A stretch of 64,000 bases of DNA, from the NCBI GenBank assembly GCA_050953405.1, contig JBMNMP010000002.1, positions 186,001 to 250,000 on the forward strand. Direction: 5' to 3'. The notes beneath the pieces were generated by a model. It saw only the letters and a program-made list of their open reading frames with translations. It had not been told where the DNA came from and searched no databases. A program made the position numbers and the translations under genes. This DNA comes from RUG100 sp050953405 (GTDB lineage Bacteria > Bacillota > Clostridia > Peptostreptococcales > Anaerovoracaceae). Every line of letters begins with the position of its first letter. Position 1 is the first letter of the stretch. Below are positions 25,765 through 34,333 of the stretch, piece after piece.

Positions 25765-25770
25765 TATAAT
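25765..25770 (+). promoter_or_regulatory. Extended -10 promoter of the aldo/keto reductase gene
   Basis: TGATATAAT is an extended -10 element 57 bases before the ATG. No good -35 hexamer is seen at 16-18 bases. Confidence 0.5.
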
Positions 25771-25827
25771 GAAAAATATAGTGAATAAGTAGTTATACAA
25801 TAATATTATTCTGTAAAGGAGATCAAT

Positions 25828-26934
25828 ATGTTAGGAAAGGATATCAAAAAACTCGGATTCGGGCTCATGCGTCTGCCCAAGATCGGTGAAAAAAGCGACG
25901 TCGATCAGGTATGCAAAATGGTCGATATGTTTCTGGAGGCTGGTTTTACCTACTTCGATACCGCCAGAGCTTATGGCGATTCCGAGGAAACAATAAAGAA
26001 AGTGCTCATAGACCGCTATCCACGTGACTCTTTCCAGCTGGCGACAAAGAACGCAGCCTGGCTGGGTGCAAAAAACGAGAAAGAGGCCAAGGAAATGTTC
26101 CAGACTTCTCTTGATAACACCGGCGCCGGATACTTTGATTTTTACCTGGCGCACAACCTGGGCAATGAGAGGACCGCAGTGTTCGATAATTACGACATGT
26201 GGGACTTTTTCAAGGGCCTGAAAAAAGACGGTCTCATCAAGCACCTGGGATTTTCATATCACGACAAGGCGGACAATCTCAAAAAGATCCTCGCCGACCA
26301 TCCAGAGATGGAATTCGTACAGCTGCAGATAAACTACGCTGACTGGAACAGCGACATCATCGAGTCACGCAAATGTTATGAAGTTGTCAGAGAACACGGC
26401 CTTCCGGTCACCATCATGGAGACTGTAAAGGGAGGACTCCTCATCAATGTGCCCGATGAAGTCAAAGAAATCTTCGGCGCTGTGCATCCCGACTGGTCGA
26501 TGGCGGAATGGGCGATCAAATTCGCGGCTTCCCTCGACGGTATCATCACGGTTCTCTCTGGTATGTCCAGCATCGAGCAGATGTCAGAAAATCTGAAATT
26601 CATGAAGGGATTCGAGAAACTGAACGAAAAAGAAATGGCCGCCATTGCGGAGGCACGCAAAGTGATCGAAGCCCTGCCGCAGATCCCCTGCACCTCATGC
26701 CGCTACTGCACCAAGGAATGTCCTCAGAACATCCGCATACCGGATATCTTCAAGGCAATGAACTTCGAAATCATGTATCATGACCGCAATTTTGCCAAAA
26801 ATGAATACGGCTTTGCCACTCTCAACGCCGGCAAAGCATCGGACTGCATCAAATGCGGTCAGTGCGAACAGGCCTGCACACAGCACATCGAGATCATCAA
26901 GGAACTTGAAAACGTCGCTGCGACGCTCGAATAG
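25828..26934 (+). CDS. Aldo/keto reductase with C-terminal 2[4Fe-4S] ferredoxin domain
   Basis: The 368-residue protein joins an NAD(P)H aldo/keto reductase barrel (residues 1-285; LGFGLMRLPK, FDTARAYGDSEE with the catalytic Tyr, GYFDFYLAHNL, HLGFSYHD) to a ferredoxin-like tail with IPCTSCRYCTKECPQNI and CIKCGQCEQACTQH. This fusion is common in anaerobic Clostridia and is thought to exchange electrons with ferredoxin; the physiological substrate is unknown. GGAG lies ten bases upstream of the ATG. It is a single-gene unit with its own promoter and terminator. Confidence 0.92.
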   Translation: MLGKDIKKLGFGLMRLPKIGEKSDVDQVCKMVDMFLEAGFTYFDTARAYGDSEETIKKVLIDRYPRDSFQLATKNAAWLGAKNEKEAKEMFQTSLDNTGAGYFDFYLAHNLGNERTAVFDNYDMWDFFKGLKKDGLIKHLGFSYHDKADNLKKILADHPEMEFVQLQINYADWNSDIIESRKCYEVVREHGLPVTIMETVKGGLLINVPDEVKEIFGAVHPDWSMAEWAIKFAASLDGIITVLSGMSSIEQMSENLKFMKGFEKLNEKEMAAIAEARKVIEALPQIPCTSCRYCTKECPQNIRIPDIFKAMNFEIMYHDRNFAKNEYGFATLNAGKASDCIKCGQCEQACTQHIEIIKELENVAATLE

Positions 26935-26945
26935 ATCCTGATAAA

Positions 26946-26973
26946 CAGCGGAGACGATCCTCCGCTGTTTTTT
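26946..26973 (+). terminator. Rho-independent terminator of the aldo/keto reductase gene
   Basis: CAGCGGAG, six-base loop, CTCCGCTG then TTTTTT. It may act weakly for the converging GH25 gene too. Confidence 0.9.
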
Positions 26974-26997
26974 ATTACAAGAACCCGTTATCAGGCC

Positions 26998-28116
26998 TCA
27001 GCGTTTTCCGGTATGCATTTTGACAACGTTGCTGTACAGCCCGCTCTTGCTGCCCTTGAAAGCAAGCACCTTGTAGCCGTACTGTGTGTTGGCCCGCAGT
27101 CCCCGGTCCCTGAACGACAAACCCTTCACATTGGCTATCCTGCGATATTTTCCGCGTTCCCGGGCACGGAAAACCGCATAAGCAGTAGCTCCCCCGGCCG
27201 GTGACCACTTGATCTGAGCCGTAGTAACACCGACGTTCCCGGCCGACAGGGTGACTTTGCCCCTGTACGGAGCGGGCTTTTTCCTGACATACCTGTTCAG
27301 ATCACTGGTGTACCAGTAATCCATATCGACGCGCGGAGGAAATCCTGCCGCATTCCCGCGTTCAGAATACTGCCAGAACTGATATCGTCCCCTGTAAGTC
27401 ACCCTCCGGGCATACTGGGCCACCCACACGGGGCATTTCAGTTTCTTCATTGAGAGGTTACTGCTGAGGAAGCTGGTATTCGCGTATATCATCGGTGTAT
27501 ATCCGGCTTTGCGGATCACCTTGTTAAAGGCAATGACATTTTCAGTGGCCCTTGCCCTGCTGAGATGAGCACGGTATAGCCTGCCGCTCCTGCCGCCTGC
27601 AAATTCATAATCCATCACCAGCGGCATATCGATGAGATTTCTGTACGGTTTTACCTGTCTGATGAGATAAAAAGCCTCCTGCCTCGCTTCCCTTACGTTC
27701 CGTGCCTGACTGAATATATAAGCTCCTGTCCTCATTCCGGCGGCATGGGCCTTCTTTATATTGCGCGCAAAGTATCTGTCCTTATGCAGGCGTCCGCCGG
27801 CACTGTAAGTTCTGTAGCCCGCCCTTATTATAGCGAACCGGAGGCCGCTCTTCTTTCGCGCGCGTTTCCAGTTGACGCTGCCTCCGTCCCAGACGCTGGC
27901 ATCGACGCCACAATATCTTTTTACCCGCGCGGCTTTTGAAGGTTTGTCCGGCAATGCGGGCATGTATGCTCCGCTGCCCGGGTCCCGGTGCATCCGCAGC
28001 CAGACCGCGGGATCGCCGTCCCCGGCAGCCAGAGCAGTATCCGCTTGCCGGGCGGTTCCCCACAGCAGTAAAAACACAATAACGATCACACTCAGAATAA
28101 ATAATCTTTTTCTCAA
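26998..28116 (-). CDS. Secreted GH25 lysozyme with C-terminal Fn3 domain
   Basis: The protein (about 372 residues) is a predicted N-acetylmuramidase. It has a signal or anchor helix (LFILSVIVIVFLLLW), a basic linker, the GH25 domain from about residue 70 to 270 (YCGVDASVWDGGSVNW, FAIIRAGYRTYSAGG, LVMDYEF with the Asp-x-Glu catalytic pair, PMIYANTSFL, WVAQYARRV, FWQYSERG, VDMDYWY) and a fibronectin type III-like module (about 280-372, AQIKWSPAGGATAYAVFRA). The very basic composition fits wall binding. The frame opens with GTG at 28125, but that codon lies inside GGGGTGA, so TTG at 28116 is the likelier start. A structured leader precedes it. Confidence 0.88.
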   Translation of the reverse strand: MRKRLFILSVIVIVFLLLWGTARQADTALAAGDGDPAVWLRMHRDPGSGAYMPALPDKPSKAARVKRYCGVDASVWDGGSVNWKRARKKSGLRFAIIRAGYRTYSAGGRLHKDRYFARNIKKAHAAGMRTGAYIFSQARNVREARQEAFYLIRQVKPYRNLIDMPLVMDYEFAGGRSGRLYRAHLSRARATENVIAFNKVIRKAGYTPMIYANTSFLSSNLSMKKLKCPVWVAQYARRVTYRGRYQFWQYSERGNAAGFPPRVDMDYWYTSDLNRYVRKKPAPYRGKVTLSAGNVGVTTAQIKWSPAGGATAYAVFRARERGKYRRIANVKGLSFRDRGLRANTQYGYKVLAFKGSKSGLYSNVVKMHTGKR

Positions 28117-28226
28117 AAAAATCACCCCGCTCGTATGAGGCGCTGCATCGCGAACACTTCGGCGTGTTCACATGAGCGTCTCCACCAGCGACAGGTGTTT
28201 TCTCTGCCCCGGTCCTCCCGGGGTGT
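28117..28226 (-). promoter_or_regulatory. Structured 5' leader of the GH25 gene, possible regulatory RNA
   Basis: The roughly 110-base leader can form three hairpins on the minus strand: CCCCGG/CCGGGG near 28222, CACC/GGTG near 28185 and GAACAC/GTGTTC near 28160. CACCCCG at the 5' end (28225-28219) is exactly complementary to CGGGGTG (28129-28123), which contains the ribosome binding site, so hairpin 1 and RBS sequestration are mutually exclusive. I do not recognise a known riboswitch class. Confidence 0.45.
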
Positions 28227-28232
28227 ATTTCC

Positions 28233-28261
28233 ATTATATGGTATTTAGCGGTACGCGTCAA
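28233..28261 (-). promoter_or_regulatory. Promoter of the GH25 gene
   Basis: TTGACG (28261-28256) and TATAAT (28238-28233) are 17 bases apart on the minus strand. Confidence 0.85.
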
Positions 28262-28309
28262 GACTCTTCTATCGACGATCGTTATCAGCGTACAAGCCTG
28301 CAGCAAAAG

Positions 28310-28336
28310 GGCCGCCCCGTTTTCTGCGGGGCGGCC
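28310..28336 (-). terminator. Terminator of carB
   Basis: GGCCGCCCCG and CGGGGCGGCC form a perfect 10-bp stem with a seven-base loop 31 bases past the carB stop; CCTTTTGC follows on the minus strand. Confidence 0.8.
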
Positions 28337-28367
28337 TCTTTCTATAGGCAGCTGTTGACCAGTTAGC

Positions 28368-31300
28368 TTACTCTACTTCAATTTTTTCATGCCATTCCTG
28401 CAGTGAATAGATATCTCCATATCCTTCTTTCTTCATGCGGTGGATGCCGTCTGCGGCAGCCCTGGCAGCAGCTATTGTGGTGATATACGGTATCCTGCCC
28501 TTGATAGCATCTTTTCTCAGGTAGCTGTCGTCGTGCTCGTCTTCCTTGCCGGCCGGCGAGTTGATGATCAGCTGTATTTCGCCGTTTGTGATCAGATCCT
28601 GAACGTTTGGACGTCCCTCGTAGTTCTTCTTCACTTTTTCTACCGGTATTCCGGCGGCATCGATGGCATCGTATGTCTGACCGGTAGCCACGATCCTGAA
28701 TCCATCATCCGACAGGCTCCTGGCGATCTCCGGTGCATCTGCGCGGTCAGCAGAGTTGAGCGACATGAGCACTGTTCCCTCGAGCGGCAGAGTGGTTCTT
28801 GCAGCTTCCTCCGCCTTGAAGAAAGCTTCGCCCGTGGAAGTGGATATTCCCAGTACTTCTCCCGTAGACCTCATCTCCGGTCCCAGCAGGGGGTCTACCT
28901 CCGGGAATACGTTGAACGGGAATACAGCCTCTTTGACGCCGTAATACGGGATCTTGCGCTTGCCGATGTTCTTGATCGGGGACGGCCTTCCCGTCAGCTC
29001 TGAGGTGATTATATCTGTTGCCAGGGGCACCATCTTGATACCGCAGACCTTGGAAACCAGAGGAACTGTTCTCGAAGCCCTCGGGTTTGCTTCCAGTACA
29101 TATACTACATCGTCCTCGATGGCATACTGCATGTTCATGAGTCCGACTACGTTCATCTCGATGGCGATCTTTCTGGTGTAATCTCTGATGATATCCAGGT
29201 TCTTCTCGGAGATGTGCTTTGACGGAATGATGCAGGCCGAGTCTCCGGAATGTATTCCTGCCAGCTCGATGTGCTCCATCACGGCCGGTACATAAGCGTC
29301 CGTTCCGTCGCTGATGGCATCAGCCTCGCATTCCAGTGCATTGTGCAGGAAACGGTCGATCAGTATCGGTCTGTCAGGGGTGACGCCGACAGCAGCCTGC
29401 ATGTAGTCGGTCATGCTCTCATCGTCTCTGACAACTTCCATGCCGCGGCCGCCCAGTACGTACGAAGGACGAACCATGCAGGGATATCCGATCTTGCCGG
29501 CGATCTCGATAGCTTCTTCAACTGTAGTTGCCATGCCGGATTCAGGCATCGGGATGCCCAGCTTGTCCATCATCTTTCTGAACTGGTCTCTGTCTTCGGC
29601 CATGTCGATGACTTCCGGTGTGGTTCCCAGTATATTGACGCCTTCCTTCTTCAGATCGGCAGCCAGGTTCAGCGGTGTCTGTCCTCCGAACTGCGCGATG
29701 ACGCCGACCGGCTTTTCTTTTCTGTATATGCTGAGTACATCTTCCAGGGTCAGCGGCTCAAAGTAGAGCTTGTCTGAAGTATCGTAGTCTGTGGATACTG
29801 TCTCCGGGTTGCAGTTAACTATTATAGTCTCGAATCCCAGCTTCTTCAGCGACCATGAAGCGTGAACGCAGCAGTAGTCGAATTCGATGCCCTGTCCGAT
29901 CCTGTTGGGACCGCCTGAGAGGATCATGACCTTAGGCTTGTCGCTATTGATCGGGTTGTTGTCGGGTGCGTTATATGTTGAATAGTAATAAGCCGAATTC
30001 TCGGTCCCGCTTACATGTACTCTGTCCCAGGTCTCCGTAGTGCCCAGTTCTTCTCTTGCATTGCGGATATCCGCCTCGGGAACCTCGAGGATCTCTCCGA
30101 GGTACTTGTCCGAAAAGCCGTCTTTCTTGGCCTGGATGAGGGCCTCCTTTGAAGGAACGCTGCCCTTGTTCTTGACCAGTTCCTCCTCCTCGTCGACCAG
30201 TTCCTTCATCTGTTCAATGAAGTACTTCTTTACCTTGGTGATTTCATGTATCTCATCTACTGTGGCTCCGGCTCTGAGCGCTTCATACATGATGAAGTGA
30301 CGCTCCGAAGATGGAGTTATCAGCATCTGCAGCAGCTCTTCCTTGCTCTTCTGATCAAAGTCCTTGACATGTCCCAGACCATAGCGGCCCTTCTCCAGGG
30401 ATCTGATGGCTTTCTGCAGAGCTTCCTTGTAATTCTTTCCTATACTCATGACCTCGCCGACGGCTCTCATCTGAGTACCCAGGTGGTCGTGTATTCCCTT
30501 GAACTTCTCGAATGCCCAGCGTGCGAACTTGACTACTACATAGTCACCGTCCGGCTTGTACTTGTCGAGTGTACCGTACTTGCCGCAGGGCAGATCAGCC
30601 AGCGTGAGGCCGGTAGCCAGTTTCGCCGATACCAGTGCAATCGGGAATCCCGTTGCCTTGGAAGCCAGAGCAGAGGATCTCGATGTCCTCGGGTTGATCT
30701 CGATGACGATGATCCTGTCGGATACCGGGTCGTGTGCGAACTGTACATTGGTGCCCCCGATGACTCCAATGTGTTCTACGATCTTGTAAGCGCGCTCCTG
30801 CAGACGATCCTGCACTTCCTGAGAAATGGTCAGCATCGGTGCCGTGCAGAACGAATCGCCGGTGTGCACTCCCATGGGGTCTACATTCTCGATGAAGCAG
30901 ACCGTGATCATGTTGTTATCCTTGTCGCGGACAACTTCCAGCTCCAGCTCTTCCCAGCCGAGGATCGACTCTTCGACCAGTACCTGATGAACGAGGCTGG
31001 CCTGCAGTCCCCTTTCGCAAACGGTCTTCAGCTCTTCTTTATTGTATACGAGGCCGCCGCCTTCGCCGCCCATGGTGTAAGCCGGACGCAGGACTACCGG
31101 ATATCCCAGCTTGTCAGCGATTTCCAGGGCCTCATCTACGCTGTAGCTTACCTGGCTGCGGGCCATCTCTATGCCCAGCATATCCATGGTCTTTTTGAAC
31201 TCTATACGGTCTTCTCCACGCTCGATAGCGTCTACCTGGACACCGATAACTTCTACATTATATTTGTCCAGCACTCCGGCCTTGTAGAGCTCCGCGCATA

Positions 31301-31592
31301 AGTTAAGCCCGGACTGTCCGCCGAGGTTGGGCAGCAGTGCATCGGGCCTCTCTCTTTCGATAACGTTAGCCACTCTTTCCACATTGAGCGGTTCGATGTA
31401 TGTCTTGTCCGCCATGTCCGGATCCGTCATGATAGTGGCCGGGTTCGAGTTGACCAGGACGATTTCATATCCCAGACTCCTCAGAGCCTTGCACGCCTGA
31501 GTTCCTGAATAGTCGAACTCGCATGCCTGGCCGATCACTATAGGACCGGAACCAATAATCAGTACCTTCTTGATGTCTTTTCTCTGTGACAT
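28368..31592 (-). CDS. carB: Carbamoyl-phosphate synthase large subunit
   Basis: CarB makes carbamoyl phosphate from bicarbonate, ammonia (from the CarA glutaminase) and two ATP, feeding both pyrimidines and arginine. The 1074 residues have the usual duplicated ATP-grasp halves: IGSGPIVIGQACEFDYSGTQ and MILSGGPNRIGQGIEFDYCC at the two starts, RPAYTMGGEGGG and RPSYVLGGRGMEVV, and a C-terminal MGS-like allosteric domain (about 935-1074). AGGAGG precedes the ATG. It is a single-gene unit; carA is not adjacent and the pyr operon is six kilobases away. Confidence 0.97.
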   Translation of the reverse strand: MSQRKDIKKVLIIGSGPIVIGQACEFDYSGTQACKALRSLGYEIVLVNSNPATIMTDPDMADKTYIEPLNVERVANVIERERPDALLPNLGGQSGLNLCAELYKAGVLDKYNVEVIGVQVDAIERGEDRIEFKKTMDMLGIEMARSQVSYSVDEALEIADKLGYPVVLRPAYTMGGEGGGLVYNKEELKTVCERGLQASLVHQVLVEESILGWEELELEVVRDKDNNMITVCFIENVDPMGVHTGDSFCTAPMLTISQEVQDRLQERAYKIVEHIGVIGGTNVQFAHDPVSDRIIVIEINPRTSRSSALASKATGFPIALVSAKLATGLTLADLPCGKYGTLDKYKPDGDYVVVKFARWAFEKFKGIHDHLGTQMRAVGEVMSIGKNYKEALQKAIRSLEKGRYGLGHVKDFDQKSKEELLQMLITPSSERHFIMYEALRAGATVDEIHEITKVKKYFIEQMKELVDEEEELVKNKGSVPSKEALIQAKKDGFSDKYLGEILEVPEADIRNAREELGTTETWDRVHVSGTENSAYYYSTYNAPDNNPINSDKPKVMILSGGPNRIGQGIEFDYCCVHASWSLKKLGFETIIVNCNPETVSTDYDTSDKLYFEPLTLEDVLSIYRKEKPVGVIAQFGGQTPLNLAADLKKEGVNILGTTPEVIDMAEDRDQFRKMMDKLGIPMPESGMATTVEEAIEIAGKIGYPCMVRPSYVLGGRGMEVVRDDESMTDYMQAAVGVTPDRPILIDRFLHNALECEADAISDGTDAYVPAVMEHIELAGIHSGDSACIIPSKHISEKNLDIIRDYTRKIAIEMNVVGLMNMQYAIEDDVVYVLEANPRASRTVPLVSKVCGIKMVPLATDIITSELTGRPSPIKNIGKRKIPYYGVKEAVFPFNVFPEVDPLLGPEMRSTGEVLGISTSTGEAFFKAEEAARTTLPLEGTVLMSLNSADRADAPEIARSLSDDGFRIVATGQTYDAIDAAGIPVEKVKKNYEGRPNVQDLITNGEIQLIINSPAGKEDEHDDSYLRKDAIKGRIPYITTIAAARAAADGIHRMKKEGYGDIYSLQEWHEKIEVE

Positions 31593-31651
31593 ATGCTTTC
31601 CTCCTAATACCGTTATATACAGTTCTTTATTATCTGTCTTTATCCTTACCT

Positions 31652-31680
31652 ATTATACTCACCTCGGTGGCATTTGTCAT
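31652..31680 (-). promoter_or_regulatory. Promoter of carB
   Basis: ATGACA (31680-31675) and TATAAT (31657-31652) are 17 bases apart on the minus strand, about 60 bases before the start codon. Confidence 0.7.
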
Positions 31681-31738
31681 GTATAATTTTAAAATTTTAT
31701 GAATAAATTTTAATAAAACTGTATTTTCTTTTAAAATA

Positions 31739-31777
31739 AGACCGGGACTTCCGCACTTTTGCTTTTCGTTCCGGTCT
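31739..31777 (-). terminator. Terminator after tRNA-Ser
   Basis: On the minus strand AGACCGG and CCGGTCT pair across a 25-base loop and are followed by TATTTT. It begins three bases after the CCA end of the tRNA. Confidence 0.75.
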
Positions 31778-31779
31778 CT

Positions 31780-31869
31780 TGGCGGAGAAGGTGGGATTCG
31801 AACCCACGTGCCCAGAATGGACAACCGCATTTCGAGTGCGGCTCGTTATGACCACTTCGATACTTCTCC
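31780..31869 (-). tRNA. tRNA-Ser (anticodon CGA)
   Basis: The minus strand reads GGAGAAG acceptor arm, D-arm, anticodon stem GCCGCA/TGCGGT-type with loop CTCGAAA (anticodon CGA, reading UCG), a long class II variable arm, the T-loop GGTTCGAATCC and CTTCTCC closing the acceptor, followed by G discriminator and an encoded CCA. The long variable arm and discriminator G fit serine. A TATACT -10-like box lies about 35 bases upstream. Confidence 0.96.
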
Positions 31870-31992
31870 AGGTCTGTTTTTCGGCGCCTTTTGCGCCACG
31901 TCTGAAAGTATACACTATTTCAGAGTCCATTTCCAGTACTTTTCAGCACATCTGCAAAATTTATATTTTACATCGAATTTACACTGTCATCA

Positions 31993-32021
31993 TTGATTGA
32001 GTTTTCGGGTACATATATAAT
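31993..32021 (+). promoter_or_regulatory. Promoter of the lipoprotein-aminopeptidase operon
   Basis: TTGATT (31993-31998) and TATAAT (32016-32021) are 17 bases apart, 36 bases before the ATG at 32058. Confidence 0.8.
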
Positions 32022-32057
32022 ATTTATGGTAACTACTATAAAGAAATGAGGATAATC

Positions 32058-33152
32058 ATGAGAAAGAAAATCAAATCAATAGCCGTTATTGCGATGGCAT
32101 GCATGTTGATGTTCACACTGTTCACCGCGTGCGGCAAAGCTCCCACGCTGGGAAATCCCGTAGATAATTACGATGGGTTCAAGTATCTGACTGAAAAATC
32201 ACTGCCCGGCAAGGACGGGAAAAAGATACAGGTCTTTGTTCCCGATGCAGGCAGCGTGTACTCGAAGGATGACTACGTCTATGCTGTAGCCGATGGAGTC
32301 GATGTCACCCTGCATCAGGAAGAGGCAACCATCGTCAAATCAGCGAAAAACTCGCTGAAAACACTGATCAGAAATTACGGCGCCATGTCCGCTCCTGATC
32401 TGAAAGCCGCTGAAGAAAATTTCCGTTCTCCAAAGGTCATCAATGATGGCAAAATGGTGACCCGAAAAGGCTTTAAAGTCGCTCCGGCATCAGATGACAA
32501 ATATGTGGCCACCTGTATATCGGAATTCTTTGCCAGGCTCGGCGACGATGTCGTGATTTCCGGTGTCATCAGAGTCAATTCAGACAAGACTGACGACAAG
32601 ACCTCGAAAATCCTTGAAGAGCTGTCTGCCTTCTACGGGTTCGATATGTACTGGGATAAAGACAAAGCTGAAACGGCGGCTGAAAAATATACCAAAAATC
32701 CGCCCAGCACAAAGCGGGTATATCTCGGCGGATACACCATCGAAATACCGCGCACCTGGGAATCAGACAGCAGCAGAAGCCGTTCTTCGATCCAGGCTTA
32801 CGGCCCCGGGGGTAACGCTACCCTGAAGGAAAACATCTTCACCACCTATGATTATAACAGCGTCAAGGTATCCGACATCTCTGATGAACAATTCCAGAGC
32901 GGATATAAAAGATCAATGAACGCGATGTTCCCTGACTTCAAGGTCAGCATCTCCAAAGTCAAGAGCCCGGTCAAGGGCGGCAAGACTTTCTACACGGTCT
33001 TGAAGAATGGAAACAGGAACATCCACGCATACTTCATATACAGCGACTACAAGATGGTCGGAGTGTATTGTCAATCGCTCGGCTCTGTCAGTAAGAGTCA
33101 GAAAGGCGTTCTTGACAAGGCATTCAACAGCATCACGGAATACGGAAAGTAA
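32058..33152 (+). CDS. Lipoprotein of unknown function
   Basis: The 364-residue protein has a type II signal peptide ending in the lipobox LFTAC, so it should be anchored in the outer face of the membrane. The mature part has a DUF-like N-half (YAVADGVDVTLHQEEATIVKS in part: VADGVDVTLHQEE) and a C-half (about 235-360) with GGYTIEIPRTWES and FYTVLKNGNRNIHAYFIYSD, which resembles the PsbP/Mog1-like fold seen in many small secreted lipoproteins. ATG 32058 with GAGGAT before it is preferred over the ATG at 32046. It is followed after 12 bases by the M29 aminopeptidase gene. Confidence 0.75.
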   Translation: MRKKIKSIAVIAMACMLMFTLFTACGKAPTLGNPVDNYDGFKYLTEKSLPGKDGKKIQVFVPDAGSVYSKDDYVYAVADGVDVTLHQEEATIVKSAKNSLKTLIRNYGAMSAPDLKAAEENFRSPKVINDGKMVTRKGFKVAPASDDKYVATCISEFFARLGDDVVISGVIRVNSDKTDDKTSKILEELSAFYGFDMYWDKDKAETAAEKYTKNPPSTKRVYLGGYTIEIPRTWESDSSRSRSSIQAYGPGGNATLKENIFTTYDYNSVKVSDISDEQFQSGYKRSMNAMFPDFKVSISKVKSPVKGGKTFYTVLKNGNRNIHAYFIYSDYKMVGVYCQSLGSVSKSQKGVLDKAFNSITEYGK

Positions 33153-33164
33153 AGGAGGATAAAT

Positions 33165-34274
33165 ATGGATGCAAGAGACATCAGGCTGGCGGATCTTCTG
33201 ATCAACTACTCCTGCCGGCTGAAAAAGGATGAAAAAATACTCATCGAATATCAGGGAACTGAATGCGAAAATCTGGTGCGCCAGCTGGTCAAAGACGCGT
33301 ACAGCGTGGGCGCAAAACCGTTTGTTGAACTCAGCAGCGGCCCGGTGACCCGCGAACTGCTGCTGAACTGCGACGAAGAGCAGCTGCGCTTTATGAATGA
33401 GTACAAGCTGCATCAGATGAAAGGCATGGATGCCTACATCGCGGTGCGCGGTTCGGCGAACAGCGCCGAACTGGCGGACGTACCTTCCGAAAAGCTGAAT
33501 ATGTGGAACAAACTCCTCAGCCCTGTGCTCGATTACAGGGTTGATAACACCAAGTGGGTCATTCTCAGATACCCCGGTCCTTCGATGGCACAGCTGGCGG
33601 GCACCAGTACGGAAGCTTTCGCCGAGTTCTTTTACAATGTGTGTACATTGGACTACGCAAAGATGAGCAAGGCCATGGATCCCCTCAAGGAGCTGATGGA
33701 CAAAACCGACAAAGTGCATATCAAGGGTCCGGGCACGGATCTCACATTCTCCATCAAGGGCATCGATGCTGTGAAATGCGACGGAGAATGCAACATCCCC
33801 GATGGAGAGGTCTATACGGCACCTGTCAAGGACTCCATGAACGGCGTCATCTCCTACAACACAGTCTCCCTGGAGCAGGGATTCACATATGAAGACATCC
33901 GCTTTGAAGTAAAGGACGGCAAGATCATCAAGGCTGCAGCCAACGACAATGAGAAGATCAACAAACTGCTGGATACCGATGATGGCGCACGTTACTTCGG
34001 CGAATTCGCGATCGGCGTCAACCCCTATGTCCTTCACCCCATGAAGGACACCCTCTTCGATGAAAAGATCTGCGGCAGTTTCCACCTCACGCCGGGTATG
34101 TGCTACGAAGACGCACCTAACGGCAACAAGTCAGCAGTGCACTGGGATCTCGTCATGATCCAGCGCGGGGACTACGGCGGCGGAGAGATCTGGTTCGATG
34201 ACGTGCTCGTACGTAAAGACGGCATCTTCGTGCTCCCGGAGCTCGAGGGGCTCAATCCGGAAAATCTCAAATAA
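33165..34274 (+). CDS. M29-family (AmpS/thermophilic) aminopeptidase
   Basis: The 369-residue cytoplasmic metallopeptidase removes N-terminal residues from peptides. The C-terminal catalytic half shows the M29 metal-ligand segments CNIPDGEVYTAP, FGEFAIGVNP, GSFHLTPGMCYEDA and SAVHWDLVMI, with Glu, Glu, His, His and Asp as expected ligands. The N-half (LLINYSCRLKKDEKILIEY) is the usual domain I. AAGGAGG lies six bases before the ATG. It is cotranscribed with the lipoprotein gene, though a functional link is not evident. Confidence 0.93.
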   Translation: MDARDIRLADLLINYSCRLKKDEKILIEYQGTECENLVRQLVKDAYSVGAKPFVELSSGPVTRELLLNCDEEQLRFMNEYKLHQMKGMDAYIAVRGSANSAELADVPSEKLNMWNKLLSPVLDYRVDNTKWVILRYPGPSMAQLAGTSTEAFAEFFYNVCTLDYAKMSKAMDPLKELMDKTDKVHIKGPGTDLTFSIKGIDAVKCDGECNIPDGEVYTAPVKDSMNGVISYNTVSLEQGFTYEDIRFEVKDGKIIKAAANDNEKINKLLDTDDGARYFGEFAIGVNPYVLHPMKDTLFDEKICGSFHLTPGMCYEDAPNGNKSAVHWDLVMIQRGDYGGGEIWFDDVLVRKDGIFVLPELEGLNPENLK

Positions 34275-34283
34275 GCTCACGAA

Positions 34284-34319
34284 AAAACTGCCGCTTCGCC
34301 TGAAGCGGCAGTTTTTTTT
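34284..34319 (+). terminator. Bidirectional terminator between aminopeptidase and glucosaminidase genes
   Basis: ACTGCCGCTTC, loop GCCT, GAAGCGGCAGT, flanked by A-run and T-run, so it can end transcripts from both strands. Confidence 0.93.
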
Positions 34320-34333
34320 ATACGTTTATATGG

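Noticed and set aside
27782..28306. A minus-strand frame through the GH25 leader with a CSRC motif
   Set aside because: It leaves the leader and runs out of frame through the GH25 coding region; the Cys pair arises from leader hairpin sequence.
30246..31301. A 351-codon plus-strand frame
   Set aside because: Antisense to carB, whose ATP-grasp motifs are complete; no RBS or domain.
32913..34085. A 390-codon minus-strand frame
   Set aside because: It is antisense to the clear M29 aminopeptidase and lipoprotein genes and has no family features.
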